Shown: positions 23,972 through 35,666 of the stretch, piece after piece
How the letters are laid out: every line of letters begins with the position of its first letter
How positions within the stretch are numbered: the first letter of the stretch is position 1
Source of the DNA: Neurospora tetraspora
Taxonomy: Eukaryota > Ascomycota > Sordariomycetes > Sordariales > Sordariaceae
Length of the DNA: 64,000 nucleotides
Assembly (NCBI RefSeq): GCF_033439725.1
Contig: NW_026944384.1
Location: 4,898,001-4,962,000, forward strand
Direction: 5' to 3'
Translations under genes and position numbers: made by a program
Notes under the pieces: model-generated
What the model was told of the DNA's origin: nothing
The model's input: the letters and a program-made list of their open reading frames with translations, nothing else
Databases searched by the model: none

Positions 23972-26082
23972 GGAGGGCGGGCCCTGGAGTATCGGTTGCG
24001 TTCAGTTGTCGTAAAACGGACAGCCCATCAACCCAACTGTTGTCAATGATGGCTTTTGATGGAGAGGACCAGTCCGGCTTCGCGACGGACCGAATGGCAC
24101 CAAGCGTGGTCAGAGACGAGCAACGGAAATCGACGGCGGCGGGCTGCGGACGGGTTGGGGGTGTCGCTAAGCGGTTATCGCGGAACGCGCTCGAGGGATG
24201 ATGGAAGGCCGTGGCGAAAATGAACGGCGCAACTGGAGAATGGTGTAGAAAGATCGGGCGAGGTATTTCGAATCGAAGTCGCAGGCTTTCGTCTGGGTCT
24301 GGATGCTGACTGACGACTGGACGTGGCAGGATGTTGGGGCCTTGGGGGGGGATGGTTGGAAGAACGAGAGGATTACCAAGAGTCTGGGCGAAACTTGGGA
24401 CGTGGTGGTGGAAGCGTCAGCGAATGTAATCAATGATCCCTTTTTTGGGTAGTGAGCGGGAGAGACACGAATGGGATGAATGGGATGACGGGGATGACGG
24501 GGAGGGCGGTCGAATGTCGGTTCGGTTGTCCAGGCCGGGGCCACTTTCAAGTAAGCCAAGCTGCACAGGGCTTACAGGCAAGGTATGGTAATTGGTAATT
24601 AATGACCGAATGGAGTGAGATGCGTTGACGTCGGGTTGTGAGCAGGATTCTGTTGCAGTTTTCGTTTTCGGTGCACTTCGTTCTCGGTGCGGTGCGGGAA
24701 GGGCAGGTGTAAGACGGAGAGGGAGGCACAAAAAGAGGGAGGTCGGTATGTAAGGTAGACTTGTTGTAGGCGGGTAGCTAGGTAGGTAGTAGCAGGTACA
24801 AAAGTAGATTTGGCGTTTGTAGGTAAGGTCCAGGTATGTACGACTAAGGTACGGATGTGTAGGTAGAGGTCGTGTCAGATTGAGGTCAGATCGTTTTCTT
24901 TTTGGTAAAAAGGGGAGACTGGGACCAGGGCCGGAATCCAAAACAAGAAGATGCCCGGTTGATGCGATGGAAGTCCAAACGATGGAAGCAGGCTGGAACC
25001 CAGGTGCGGAACCCAGGGCGCATGCAAGTTCCGCCGTTGTTAGTTCGGTTGCAACTGAAATTCAACATCACTCTCTGTCACTCTGTCGTTTTCTGGCAAC
25101 TCCTCGGTTCTAGGGCAAGTGGATCTCGATAAAGTGGCCGTGGTGGAGTCTCCTTTGAAGGCCTCGCCAAAAAACCCCACCACGCCCAGCTTCAGGTTTC
25201 CACTTTCTGAGACCGATGAGTGGGCCCAGAAATCACGAAATCCAATTCCAGTCTTTTTCATGTCCATACAGTGTCATCTGGAGATTGCTTCCTTTTCTTT
25301 TTCTCCATCAACCACTCTTGTCTTTTGGGATCTTTTGGGCATCAACCGGCAATTCAGTTCTTGTTGTCTTCCAACTTGGCGAGCAGAGACAAGGAAAGAA
25401 CGAACAGGATGGATGATGCGCACTGCCAGCCAGCTGGATTCGTATGTACAAGACGTCGCGGATGTTGATGTCGCATTCCACGTCCCAAGCCTCAAGATTG
25501 ACCAGAGTTTAATATCACGGAACACCCAAAAGCCAATTTCAATAAATATCACCCAAATCAAACTCGGTGCTCCAGTGACTCGGGATTGCGCTGGGTAGTG
25601 GTGAAATGAGGGGGTTTCATCCGCTCATTGGGCCGAATCCCGGCCTAACCTCCCACGTCCTCCTCCACTTTGGACGCTGCCCACACACCCGCTAACGAGG
25701 GCTCCACGAGGTTGCAGAGCCAAGAATAAATGTCTGCAAATTAGCTTCTCCGCCACGAGGCTTTCCGCTTCGATCTAAACCCGTTTGATGCCCGAATGCG
25801 CTCCAGATACAAAAGGGGAGGGGTGGTCGAGCATGAATGTGTGCTCACTGCTCACAATGGAGCCCAGACAACGCCTCATCGGCCGTTCAGCTAGCCAGCT
25901 TCAAGCCAGACAAATGTCTTCTTGTTCGCTAAAGACTATGGCAATGTTCACTCCAGGGACTGAGTGATGATAAGTATGCGTAAGTATAACTATCGTTTTG
26001 AAATCCATCTGTAGCCAAGGTATAGAACGCCTGATTATGCCCCCATTCTGACTGTATAACACTACGTTATCGTCCGACACGC
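23972..26082. promoter_or_regulatory. Sec7 gene promoter and ECM14 3' flank
   Basis: A 2.1-kb gap. On the minus strand it carries the Sec7 gene's upstream region, including a cluster of TACCT/AGGTA motifs at 24743-24866. Open frames of 159-174 codons here look like chance translations. No RNA gene or element was seen. Confidence 0.4.
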
Positions 26083-27827
26083 TCACTTAAGCTCTACCCT
26101 GCCCTTATCATGCGTGGTCCGGTCCTCGGACTTCGCGATACTCTCGATCCCGTTGTTTCCCAGTAAGAAATCGCCAAAGTACTTCAAAGCGTTCAACATC
26201 TCCTCTCCCGTGGGTATGATCTGCGATCTGGGAAGCAAAAACCCATAGCTGCCGGTATCACGGAGTTTGACCTGGTAACTATACCGGGAGTGAAGTTCAT
26301 CTGTGTCGCATGTCAGCATGTGTCATCCCGTACACTCCACGCGGTTAGAAGGAGAAATGATGGGAAGAACACTTACGATAGAACCAGTCAATGGCTGAGC
26401 TACTAGTGGCCTCACTCGCGTCGTCTTGGCGGTCAACAGTGCCCTCGCATGCTGAGCTCACCGTGTAAAAGTTTCCGCTGGAGAGTCTGATGGCCTTGGC
26501 CAAACCGACTCCCAGCTCCTCGAGATTCTCGCGGTTCGGTGGATCCTCATCGCATGTGAAGGTGTAGGGGAAAAGGATCTGCTGCGAGTAGGAGTGCAGG
26601 TCCAAGAAACCAACAAACTTAACACCCTTCTCGGTCTGGTTCCTTCCCCAGTCGGCCAAACGGGTAGCCTCGACTGCCTGGAACGGTTCGTCACCGCCAT
26701 AGCTTTCTGAGCACGGGTCGACTTGAGATTTGGTCTGGTCCCACACAAAACCAAAAGCCTGATCGAGATCAAAGCCACGGCACACCGACACCTTGGTTTG
26801 CTGTCTTGATTTGCGCCACAGCCGATCAGTCTTCCACGTGTAATCGTAGCCGTCTGGGTTGAGCACGGGAATGAAGACGATGTCAAAGTGCTTGAGGAGC
26901 TTCGTGACCATCGACTCCTTTCCATGCGCCGTGATGATTGACCACAAGAGGTAGGTCACCGTGCTTGTCGAAATCCATTCACGGCCGTGGAGCCCACCGG
27001 TGACGAGTATCGTTTTCCTCGTGCTGTTGTCGGCGTTGTCGCCGCTGTGATTTCCAATGCGAAAAGCGTGAATAGGTCTCCCCTCGTACGAGTCTCCAAT
27101 GCTCGACATTTCGGCAATAGACGGAAACATGGTCTCCATGAGAGACATCCAGCTTGTGATAACCTATTGCATGTTAGTCCATGTGGTGTCACTCAGAGTC
27201 TTCCCTTGAACCAAGTACTGGATGACTAACCGATAAGGGCTGGTAGTCGTGGAAGAATATATTATAAGCAGCATCCAGGTTTTCAGCCGCACCTTCAAAT
27301 TCTCCTGTCTCGCCTTTGGTGGGATATGTCGCCCGAACTGCTTCCTCCAGGTCAGGAATTAGAACACTCCATTGTGTTTGCAATGAAGACGGAATGAGTT
27401 TGAGCAACGGGCGTAGCTGATTCTCCTGTAGTCGGATATCCACAAACTGTGGTGTGGAAGCCCAGACATCCAGGCGCTTTTCATTGACGGCCTGGGCTAA
27501 GGCAACCTGATCTGCCGAGTTTGTAACATTGAAGCGTACCACAACGTCATCTCGATATCGGGACAGCGGTACGCTGGGTGAGGTGGAGTCGCTGTGTTTA
27601 GTCGATGGGCGCCCGAATATGATTTCAGCAACGCTTTCACGTAGCCATGTCAACCCAGGCAAAGCACTGCCGTGCGCATCTCGGTAAATGCTGTCGCCGT
27701 TCGCATTGTCGATTAGTCCAGCAGGCTGCCCAGCGTGCCGAAAAGCGGCCGCATCGACGGTCGAGGGGGAAAGCGCAACACCGATAACCAAAGGTAGAAC
27801 GGATAGGCTCTCCGGAGATGGTCGCAT
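26083..27827 (-). CDS. ecm14: ECM14, secreted M14 pseudo-metallocarboxypeptidase
   Basis: Exons on the minus strand: 27231-27827, 26377-27163 and 26083-26300, giving 533 residues. The ATG at 27827 was preferred because it opens directly into a signal peptide ([12 protein letters not shown], ending near VDAAA). Residues ~100-175 are the propeptide. The M14 catalytic fold then begins. Zinc ligands are visible: HGREW (His258, Glu261) and DLHSYSQ. The loop NPDGYDYTW...DRLWRKSR has Asp-Arg where carboxypeptidase A has Asn144-Arg145. In [16 protein letters not shown] the catalytic Glu270 of active enzymes is Lys (about 473). This substitution is characteristic of fungal Ecm14, which is described as lacking peptidase activity and linked to cell-wall assembly. 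The architecture is otherwise intact, so this is a family trait and not decay. Confidence 0.93.
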
Positions 27828-28664
27828 TTTGCCGTCAAGTGAAAGAAAAAGCCAACATGAGAGGTCGGATGGGAGAAGTCGAAATACTTTTTGTTTTGCA
27901 AGAATCAAGTCCCAGCGCCACAGTCGGTTTCACTCGACTGCACTGGCGTTTGTTTTACGTACAGGGCATTGACGCCTTTGGGGCAAATGCTTGGATGTTG
28001 TTGGGGGGTCCTAACCGAGCTTGGGCAGGCACTTTCTGCCGTTAACGGACGGGCGGGTTTGCAGATGGCCGCATATCTCCACACCTGGCAGGGCTGACTT
28101 GCCAGCTGTCGTCGGGGGATCCATGAGTCGTCCGCTTGAACCAAAGTCGGAACTTTCAGTTCGAATCTCCCGTTGACATGACCTCGCGATATGACAATGA
28201 ACCGTCAAAGCCACTTCAGGTTTCGATCCAGACAAGCTGAGATAATCGAGCCATCAACATCACGACATCCATGTGTAACAGCCAGCCGTGTGCCACTCCC
28301 CGCGGGCTTCCAATCGCAAATTCAACATGCTTACCTCTAGGCGCCTAACCAGCGGTGACACTGTGCTGGCTTACAGAAGTCGATTGGTTGATCACGTCTA
28401 CGATATTCTGTTTCTAAGCGCGGCTGCGAATGGGAGCTCAAGGATTGCAATACTTATACAGTAGTGCTCCCCGCAGCCTGGGGTTTTAAGCGTGCCTCAG
28501 AAGCCAAGGGTCTCTATTCACGGTTCCGCTTGGGTTGACTTTTGAATGCCCGACGTTGAAAACTTTGATGTTGAATATCGAATACTTGTCCTCAGGTTTG
28601 AGTCATTCAACGGCTACCGACAGCTTGTTCTGAACCTCCTAATTGTTACCGTTCGACTGCAAAG
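27828..28664. promoter_or_regulatory. Divergent promoter region of ECM14 and the 28665 gene
   Basis: An 837-bp head-to-head spacer. An in-frame ATG at 27908 could extend ECM14 upstream but would bury the signal peptide. No other feature was seen. Confidence 0.4.
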
Positions 28665-30007
28665 ATGGCCTTCGGCGATAGCATCACGGCCTTACTAGAA
28701 ACATACTCCAACTGCGCAACCCTCCTCAAGGCCTACAAGCATGATGCCAATGGAGAAGATGGGAACATCAAGGTGGATGCTCAGAATAAACATCTGCGCA
28801 AATCCTTGAAAGCCGATCGTGCAATGGTAGAGCGTGCCTATTCAATTAGATTAGCTGAGTTGGGCAGTCGCTTGAAGAGGGGTGATGGTATGAAAAAAAA
28901 TCTCTTATAGTGAAAGGAGTACATTTGCATTCAAAGTTCTTGTGCTGACAACTGCCTCAAGCCCGTTCTATTTCTGCGGTAGATGGGATACTGAAGAGAC
29001 TCAAGGCAGCAATTTCCAGTTTGCTCCGTGCCTCAAGTAACAAGCAAACCCCGGCTCTGAATTACGACGCACTCAGGTCCCTTTCTAACTCATCAAGAAT
29101 CGAGGCCATCAAGACCATTGACAATCTTGCCCGTCGCTTAGGAGGCTCTTCCCGCACGAGCAGGTCGGTGGTGTCCACATCGTCGAAGCCTACACGGGCT
29201 TCTTCACCCTCATCGCGAGCTCGACGGCAGTATCCACCTCTCTCCAAGTCGGCTTCTTCTCTACCGAAAAAGAGCCAGTCCGGCAACCCAACTGCAAGCT
29301 CAGTTTCCAACTCTTCATCTAGTCGACATAGGAGGAAACCACCACTGGTTGAGGATGAGCGAGTGAGCAAACAAAAGTCAAGTCCCAAGGAAAACATACC
29401 AGCAGAAGTCAGCAATCCGGCGGCAAGCGCAGTCTCTTCATCCGGTCGATACAAGAAGAAACCACCACGAACTGAAGACGAGACACGAAAGAGCAAAGAA
29501 AAGCTAGGTTCCAAGGCCAAGGAAGGCACTGTGTCGTCCGAGATGGGAAATCCAACTGCAAGCTCAGTGTCTTCCTCTAATCGACACAAGACTAGGAAGT
29601 CGCCGCGAGCTGAGGACCAAGCAAGAGCGAGCAAAGAAAAGACAACTCCTAAACAACAGCCTCAAGGCACCGTATCAGCCGTACCACCACCGCCGCCTCC
29701 TCCGCCTCCTCCACCACCACCAGCAGAACACGTGGTGCAAATCCGATCACATCCTCGAAACAGCCAGTTTGGGACGGCAATGCGCAACCGAATGTCCTTC
29801 ATGTCTTTCGCTTCCGGGAGCACAAGACTGGGGGAGATGTCTGATAGGAAATGGCTGGCTCAACATACCATACCCGAGGCCAACTCGGACGAATACGACG
29901 TTCCCGTCCTCTATCCACTGAAACCGTACAAGGCTGAAGTCAAGGAAAAGAAGTTTTTAGGTCTATTTGGGCGAAGAAGGCAACGGCATCATGATGATGA
30001 TGATTGA
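28665..30007 (+). CDS. Unrecognised protein with three ~44-residue repeats and a polyproline run
   Basis: I do not recognise this gene. Exons 28665-28887 and 28962-30007 join through GTATGA...CTCAAG, with a CTGAC branch site, and give 422 residues. Residues 1-~125 are predicted helical (MAFGDSITALLETYSNCATL, then SISAVDGILKRLKAAISSLL and SRIEAIKTIDNLARRL) and may be a conserved fungal N-terminal domain. Between about 29280 and 29680 three basic repeats of ~44 residues follow the pattern NPxASxVSSSxRxKxKPPRxED, then a SKEK block. Next is a run of 13 prolines (29689-29727) that could bind profilin or SH3/WW domains. The C-terminal ~90 residues are more ordered (MRNRMSFMSFASGSTRLGEM, then YDVPVLYPLKPYK and KKFLGLFGRRRQR) and end in HHDDDD. 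No signal peptide or membrane span is seen. Confidence is in the gene, not in a function. Confidence 0.72.
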
Positions 30008-31188
30008 AAGGGCATGGTTGGCTAGCCCTTGCTTTCCTTGATGCTTGGGTCGTGGCTCCCTGCCGTTCATCCTGGACTTGTCTGCGTGTCGAGGCGGGAT
30101 CATCACAGTAGGTGGATGCGACCAGATTGGAGGTTGGGGCAAGGACTTGTCCAAAGATGAGGTTTCCCCTGGAAACGTGAAATCTAGACAAGAGTGACAA
30201 TGGACGACGGAATTTTGCGGAATATGAAGAAGGCACATGGTGGTGATCATTGGGATTAATGAGGCATGAGCCGTCGAGATTCTATACCCTTCCAGTTCAG
30301 TTTACAATAACCGCCGAGGAAAGAGACGCCGAGTGCACCCCATCAGAGCATTCCACTTGCTCGGATTTAGTCTATGGCACAACACCTTCGTCGCAAACTT
30401 GACAGAAGCTTCGTTTCAGGTATCCTCCATGTTTGCCCTTATTGCCTGCCTGCCTACACATCAACCGATATCACCATCTTCAACTCTTTGTTGGGGCGTC
30501 GCTGCTGTGGATGAGGCTTACTCGTGCTTTCCATTTGAAACTTGGCGATCTATCTATGCTCGGGACCGAACAGGCGCAGCTTTGAAGGGAAAGAGCGCCC
30601 ACTAGAGGCACCAAGTCAACGACCGCCACCAGCGTGCAGATTGGCAGTAACTCCCTCTCATACTTTCCCACATTCGAGGAAGTCACGGTCTCCTACGAAG
30701 TTCCCGAAGCAGGGACACACGCATATTTGTGAACAGAATCACGGAGATGCGGCCGGCCGTTGCTTCCGATGACTGGGTTACTGTCATGGCTCTGGAACAA
30801 TTTCATCATGTCTCTTTCTCACGGCAGCATCCAACGCTCCTTCAACATGCTCTGGGCCACGAGTAGACGCGGAAGTCAACAAGCACATGCGACTTCCTAC
30901 GAAGTGGCTTTCCCTATCAACTCATCCGTGTCTCCTGCTCACAACTGCCATCTCCAAGGGCACCTCTTCAACCCAACGAGGGAAGTGGTAACATGTTGCT
31001 GATTGTCATGCCATTTGGTGGGACACAAAGGGGATACATAAACTGGGCATGTCCTCCTTTTCTCCCACGATCAATTTTTCCTCTCTAGTCTTAGTTCTCT
31101 TCAAACCAGAACACCATTTTATCTTGGCTCATTGCTTTCACCATTCTTTAAGCTGTATTCATACATCTTCTCTTGTTCAGTCTTCATC
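30008..31188. other. Spacer between the two lineage-specific genes
   Basis: 1.2 kb between two co-oriented genes. The open frames are short and without recognisable composition. A leader upstream of 31189 is likely. Confidence 0.35.
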
Positions 31189-32205
31189 ATGGTTGTCCTA
31201 CGCACCCTGGCCGCTCTTGCGGTGACTACAGTGGTTTCTATGGCCAGCGAGCTCCCCAGATTCTCGAGATTTTCCATTCCAGGCCATCTCGCCATGCACT
31301 TTGGGGACAAGGTGGTTCCTGGAAACAAGGACGTGACCCGTAAGTTATACCCGAAGCGACATCTGCTCTTCCTGATGAGCATATGATAACTGACTTTTCG
31401 CCTTCCACCAGTCACCACCCAACCCCCAAAACTGGGCACGTTTGAGCGTCTGTCCGGCTCCTCCTACACTGCCGTCGCCGTTCAACCCTATGACGTTCTT
31501 GTCGATAGCATCGACTCCAATCTCTTGTGGCTTCAAACTGGCCTGAAGCCGTCCGCTTTTCTGACAAAGTTCGAGCCATCCGAAAGGTGGTTCTTCGAGG
31601 TCTATGAGCTGCTCAATGAAGCCAACAAGCCAGCCATCATGCCGTGGAGTCCGTCGAATCTGCAGGGTCCAGAGCAGGCTAGCGTTTTCACACTCCTCTT
31701 CGATACCAGCAACATCAGCCCACAGGATGAGCTCTATCTGCAGAACGCAGCACTGAACCCCGAAAGATTCAATTTCGTCGACACGATGGAACATACCCAG
31801 CTTGCAGACAAAGTGGCTGCGGGCGCCCTATTCCTTGCGACTGCGGCTTCCACCAAGAAACCTTCTTCTGTCGAAAAGACTGCGAAACTACTTGAGCCCC
31901 TGCAATTCACCCAAGGCGCGCAGGTACCCATGTTTCATCGCAGAGATTCTGAGGCTTCTGCACGCCCTCAAGAGCCCGAGGCCATCGTGACCCCAGCTAT
32001 TCATCTTGCGCAGGACAGAACTACGACTGTAACTACGACTGCAACTACGACTGCAACTACGACTACAACTACGACTGCAATTCCGACATCCTACTATCCC
32101 ATGGTCATGGAGACTGGTAGCCCGGATTCGCATTCCTCCGCTTCCCACAACAGGATGACTGTGTTTGGTCTTGTTTCGGTGGCTGCCATGCTGTTTGCTC
32201 TTTGA
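31189..32205 (+). CDS. Secreted, probably GPI-anchored protein of unknown function
   Basis: Exons 31189-31339 and 31412-32205 (GTAAGT...CCACCAG) give 314 residues. The chosen ATG gives a clean signal peptide (VVLRTLAALAVTTVVSMAS). A further in-frame ATG at 31132 exists but would bury it. The middle (LGTFERLSGSSYTAVAVQPY, then DSNLLWLQTGLKPSAFLTKF) is probably a folded extracellular domain that I cannot name. It is followed by a Thr-rich stretch at 32020-32079 encoded by five 12-bp repeats, a likely O-glycosylated stalk. The end has small residues, SSASHNR, and a hydrophobic tail (MTVFGLVSVAAMLFAL), the classical layout of a GPI-attachment signal. The likely location is therefore the cell surface or wall. 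The neighbour on its right is the transposon nest. Confidence 0.72.
32020..32079 (+). repeat. Five 12-bp tandem repeats inside the secreted-protein gene
   Basis: Five adjoining units of ACTACGACTGCA, with single-base variants in units 1 and 4, encode the Thr-rich stalk. The 12-base period keeps the reading frame, so copy number can change without breaking the protein. Confidence 0.92.
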
Positions 32206-33899
32206 TTTGACTCGTGCTTTGGGAGGGGTTCCGGCTGGACGCGGGGGAGGAAGTAAGACGGCTTTGTTGTTGGCTGTATATACCTAATAACCTATAATCG
32301 TAATAGAGATATCCCATCCTCTCGAAGTAGGCCCTCGAGCCATCTGATACTGACACCTGAGCCGCTGTTGCCTGCTACCAATGATGCCCTCCCCAAACAT
32401 CGGATGACATGAACCCCGCCCCAGGCCACTATGCATCCATATAAGGCCCCTTACAGGGCCCCAATACCACAACGGGGGCCCAGTGGTCAAATGGCCGAGC
32501 GGTTCCCGTTGATGAAAACATTGCCGGGTGCGCGGTGCTCGAGGTACAGTTTTCGTAGGTTGACACCGGGAGCATGGTCGTTCGTTCTACCAAGACTCCA
32601 GGGCAACTGAGCTTTTTGCTTTTCCCCCCAAGGTCTAGGAGTGCTTGAAAATGTTTGAATGTGCATTTTATATTTTTCTCTTAGTTTTTGGAGTTGATAA
32701 AGGGGGTATTTATTGCAGGAGGGAAGATGGGAGGAGGTGTGGTTTTCGCATCGCGACCGTGTCACGGCAGTGGCAGATCACTTCACTAACCAGGTCATGT
32801 CCCTGCAAAAGAAACCGAGTAACCACAGCAAGCAACTGGGAAACTCAATGTGGTAAATATAGTTAGCCACGGAATGCATCCATATTACAGCATCTCGTGC
32901 TCAGTGTGCATTCCGTGACAGACCGCCTCTCTTTTTGCACTTTGAAGCCGTTACAAAGATGTTCGAAGAAGTGTGATTCTATCAAGGGATTGCGAGTTTG
33001 TTCTGGATCACTAGCATTCTGTAAAAATGCATGGCATAAAGACGATAAAGGTGAACTGATGAATGTAACGCTCTCATCATGAGCATCTTGTAGACGGACT
33101 CATTTGTATTATTTCTATCCATCCCCCAGAGTGGAATACCGCAACTAAAGCGCAACACGGGTTTCTGTTCAACTACAATTACCTACCGACGAAGACGAAG
33201 ATGGTGATGGTGATTAATGGTACATAAAAGTCAAGCCGGACACAAGCAAGCTAAATTTGCCTCGATTTTAACAAGACTAATCCAACCAAGATTGGTCAAG
33301 TCAAGTCAAGTTTGAAATTTTACTTGCCAACTTTTGCTTGCCAACTTTTTCCGTTGGTTGTTGAGGATCTTTGCCGCAAGATAGGGAGTATCATATCCGG
33401 GATATCATTTTGCTTTGGTGGTTCTTGAGACTTGACTATACAGTCCAATACTGGTTTGTTTATTAGCTCGAGACCTCGGGTCAATTTCCTCAGGCATTTC
33501 TATATCTAATTGATTCGTTTTGTTCTATGATCAAAGCGTGATCTTACCTTGAATATACTATTTTCGAAATTCTATATGTCATGTTGAATCTTCTTAACAG
33601 CTTTCTGAACCGTACCTAGCCATTCATCTTGTCCTTATGAAGTTTGGAACAATTCGGGATGGATCTCGTCCAGTATACCAGGAGTACCAAGCTAACAAAC
33701 AAACTAGCATTAGATTGTAGATTATCTGCGCTCCGAACTAGTCAAGTAAACAAGTCATTTCGAGTCTTGGTAATAAAAGGCGAGATCTGACTGCGGCTTT
33801 GACAAGAAATCCAAGCGCGACTCGGACTGGACTTGACTTGTACGAAGCACCATTATGACAACGACGACGACGACGGCCTCGATGCGGATGCTGGATGCC
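32206..33899. other. Gene-poor flank left of the transposon nest
   Basis: 1.7 kb without a supported gene. A perfect 11-bp inverted repeat (CACGGAATGCA at 32868-32878, with its complement at 32907-32917) could form a hairpin. A tRNA A-box-like string at 32497-32509 has no matching T-arm and was rejected. Confidence 0.4.
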
Positions 33900-33907
33900 T
33901 TCGGCAG
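33900..33907. repeat. Left 8-bp target-site duplication (TTCGGCAG)
   Basis: Identical to 36443-36450 and directly abutting the terminal inverted repeats of the outer element. Eight bases is the hAT superfamily duplication length. Confidence 0.85.
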
Positions 33908-34790
33908 CGAGGCAGATAAAGTGACTGTACGCCCGCTAAAGTGACGGATCTCTAACCCAAAGGAGAAGTGCAGCAGCCATATCCCTACAATATTAACCAC
34001 GCCAAAGTTAATAGTGAACACCTGCATAGTGAAACATTCGGCATAGTGAAGCATTTGGATATAGATTTCAAATAAAGAGCCGCAGAGCATTCCTCCTCCC
34101 CCTCATCTCCCTCATTGTTTTCGCTAGAATCTTAATTCACTTCATAGCAGCAGTATCAACTAAGGTTGTATTCGTTCCCGACTATACTACGGTAGAAGAG
34201 GTCTTACATTACCGTATATAACCCGTAGCTACACTCCTACAACATTAAGGTAGGCTGTAAAATATACAGTATATATACTATGATTCACACAGTGGAGCTT
34301 AAATAGTAAATTTCAATTGGGAACCATAGAGGGAACCCTGGGTCTAAGAACAGGGTCAAAACAGGGCCTTGGCAGCCAACAGTCAAAAATGTATAAAAAA
34401 GTATTCAAACAGGGTCGTACCATCTTTTTTTTACGAAATTCTAAAAGACCTATAAATCCTGTTCATTGCAAATACATATCGTCAAACAATACCCTCTTTT
34501 AGGTACAACAGAGCTTTATTCCCTAAAAATCTATACGATGCTAAAACGGATAATGGGCTTAGTCAAAAACTTTGGTGCCGAAATATTATTTTTTTCAATA
34601 TTCTCCCAAACCCAACAACGATTCCTTTCTTTCCTCACCTAACTTCCGCGCCTTCTATCAACTATATTAACCTTTCTTTCTAATATACTCACGCATATAA
34701 AATAAATAAATAAATAACGTAGTTAGTAATATAAACACTCAGCTCTGTAAGACTCCTATTCGATTCCCTGCTGTGACATTTGTAAAAAAT

Positions 34791-34866
34791 ACCAAGAAGA
34801 TACATCACCAAGAAGATACATCACCAAGAAGATGCATCACTAAGAAGATACATCACTAAGAAAATA
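34791..34866. repeat. 16-bp tandem array inside element C
   Basis: Four full units of ACCAAGAAGATACATC (34791-34854; later units carry C-to-T or A-to-G variants) and a partial fifth. Confidence 0.92.
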
Positions 34867-34940
34867 ATAATGAAGATGCACTACCAAAGAAATAAACTCT
34901 AAGGAGAGAAAAGATGAACCATTACATTGAATAATGCAAT

Positions 34941-35481
34941 TGTTTCCTGCGGTGCCCTGACTGGCCTATAATGATAGCACCAGTACAAGGTTGCTACAGT
35001 GAACTATGCACTTGTAGCAGAGCGGAGCGGAAGCGGTAGGAAGTACGACAGCAATGCTGAAGGAAGCAGCGTAGTTGCAAGTACAATAAAAGGATGTTGT
35101 AAAAGAGGTCTTAGAGAGGACTCTGCTCTCAAGACAGAAGATTACAGTGGACTCTGCACTGTGAGAAAAGACTATATTGTATTGCTTGACTTGTGCTTGC
35201 TTGCTTAAGGAGTGACGAACTGAAGGAGAGGAGAGGTCTCTATATACATGGACACTAAGCATCTAGAAGCTTCTATTGAATCTTGTGATGACAAATCAGT
35301 CTGGAAGAAATGCTAGCTAAGTTATAAGACTCTAGAATACAGTGGCAAAACCTCTTGTATTCTAGTACATTCTGTGGGGACTGAGTCAACTGATTCCGTA
35401 GAAGGAATAGTTCAACTAGCCTTCTATACTACAAGGTAGTACAAGGCAGTTACAAGGCACAGTACTAGCCACACGTTAACA
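34941..35481 (-). mobile_element. Solo LTR of a retrotransposon, probably Ty1/Copia-like
   Basis: This 541-bp fossil starts TGTT and ends AACA, and is flanked by perfect 5-bp duplications GCAAT (34936-34940 and 35482-35486). No internal retroelement sequence or second LTR is present, so it is what remains after LTR-LTR recombination. On the minus strand a TATATAGAG promoter-like string is followed by a C/T-rich stretch, which suggests that orientation. The Copia assignment is from general appearance only. The intact duplication suggests it is one of the youngest events in the nest. Confidence 0.8.
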
Positions 35482-35612
35482 GCAATAGTTACCATTTTTC
35501 TCCCGATGGTCGCCCAATAATCGCCGCTTCCTCCCAATAGTTGCCGTTTTCTCCAAAACGCTACCGTTTTCCCTCCAACGGAGAGAAGAAAAAACATTTC
35601 TTCTTAGAAAAA

Positions 35613-35666
35613 GTCTGACCGGGACCAAAAGTCTGACTGGGACCAAAAGTCTAACTAGGCCTTTTA
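35613..35666. repeat. 18-bp tandem repeats inside element C
   Basis: Two near-identical units of GTCTGACTGGGACCAAAA (35613-35648) and a degenerate third. Confidence 0.85.

Noticed and set aside
24417-25598. Open frames of 174 (-) and 159 (+) codons upstream of the Sec7 gene
   Set aside because: No domain, no plausible splicing, and composition follows the local base bias.
32497-32509. TGGCCGAGCGGTT, similar to a tRNA-Leu/Ser D-arm
   Set aside because: No anticodon arm, T-arm or acceptor pairing can be drawn around it.
34317-34502. Short open frame inside element C
   Set aside because: It starts in the TIR and has no transposase feature.
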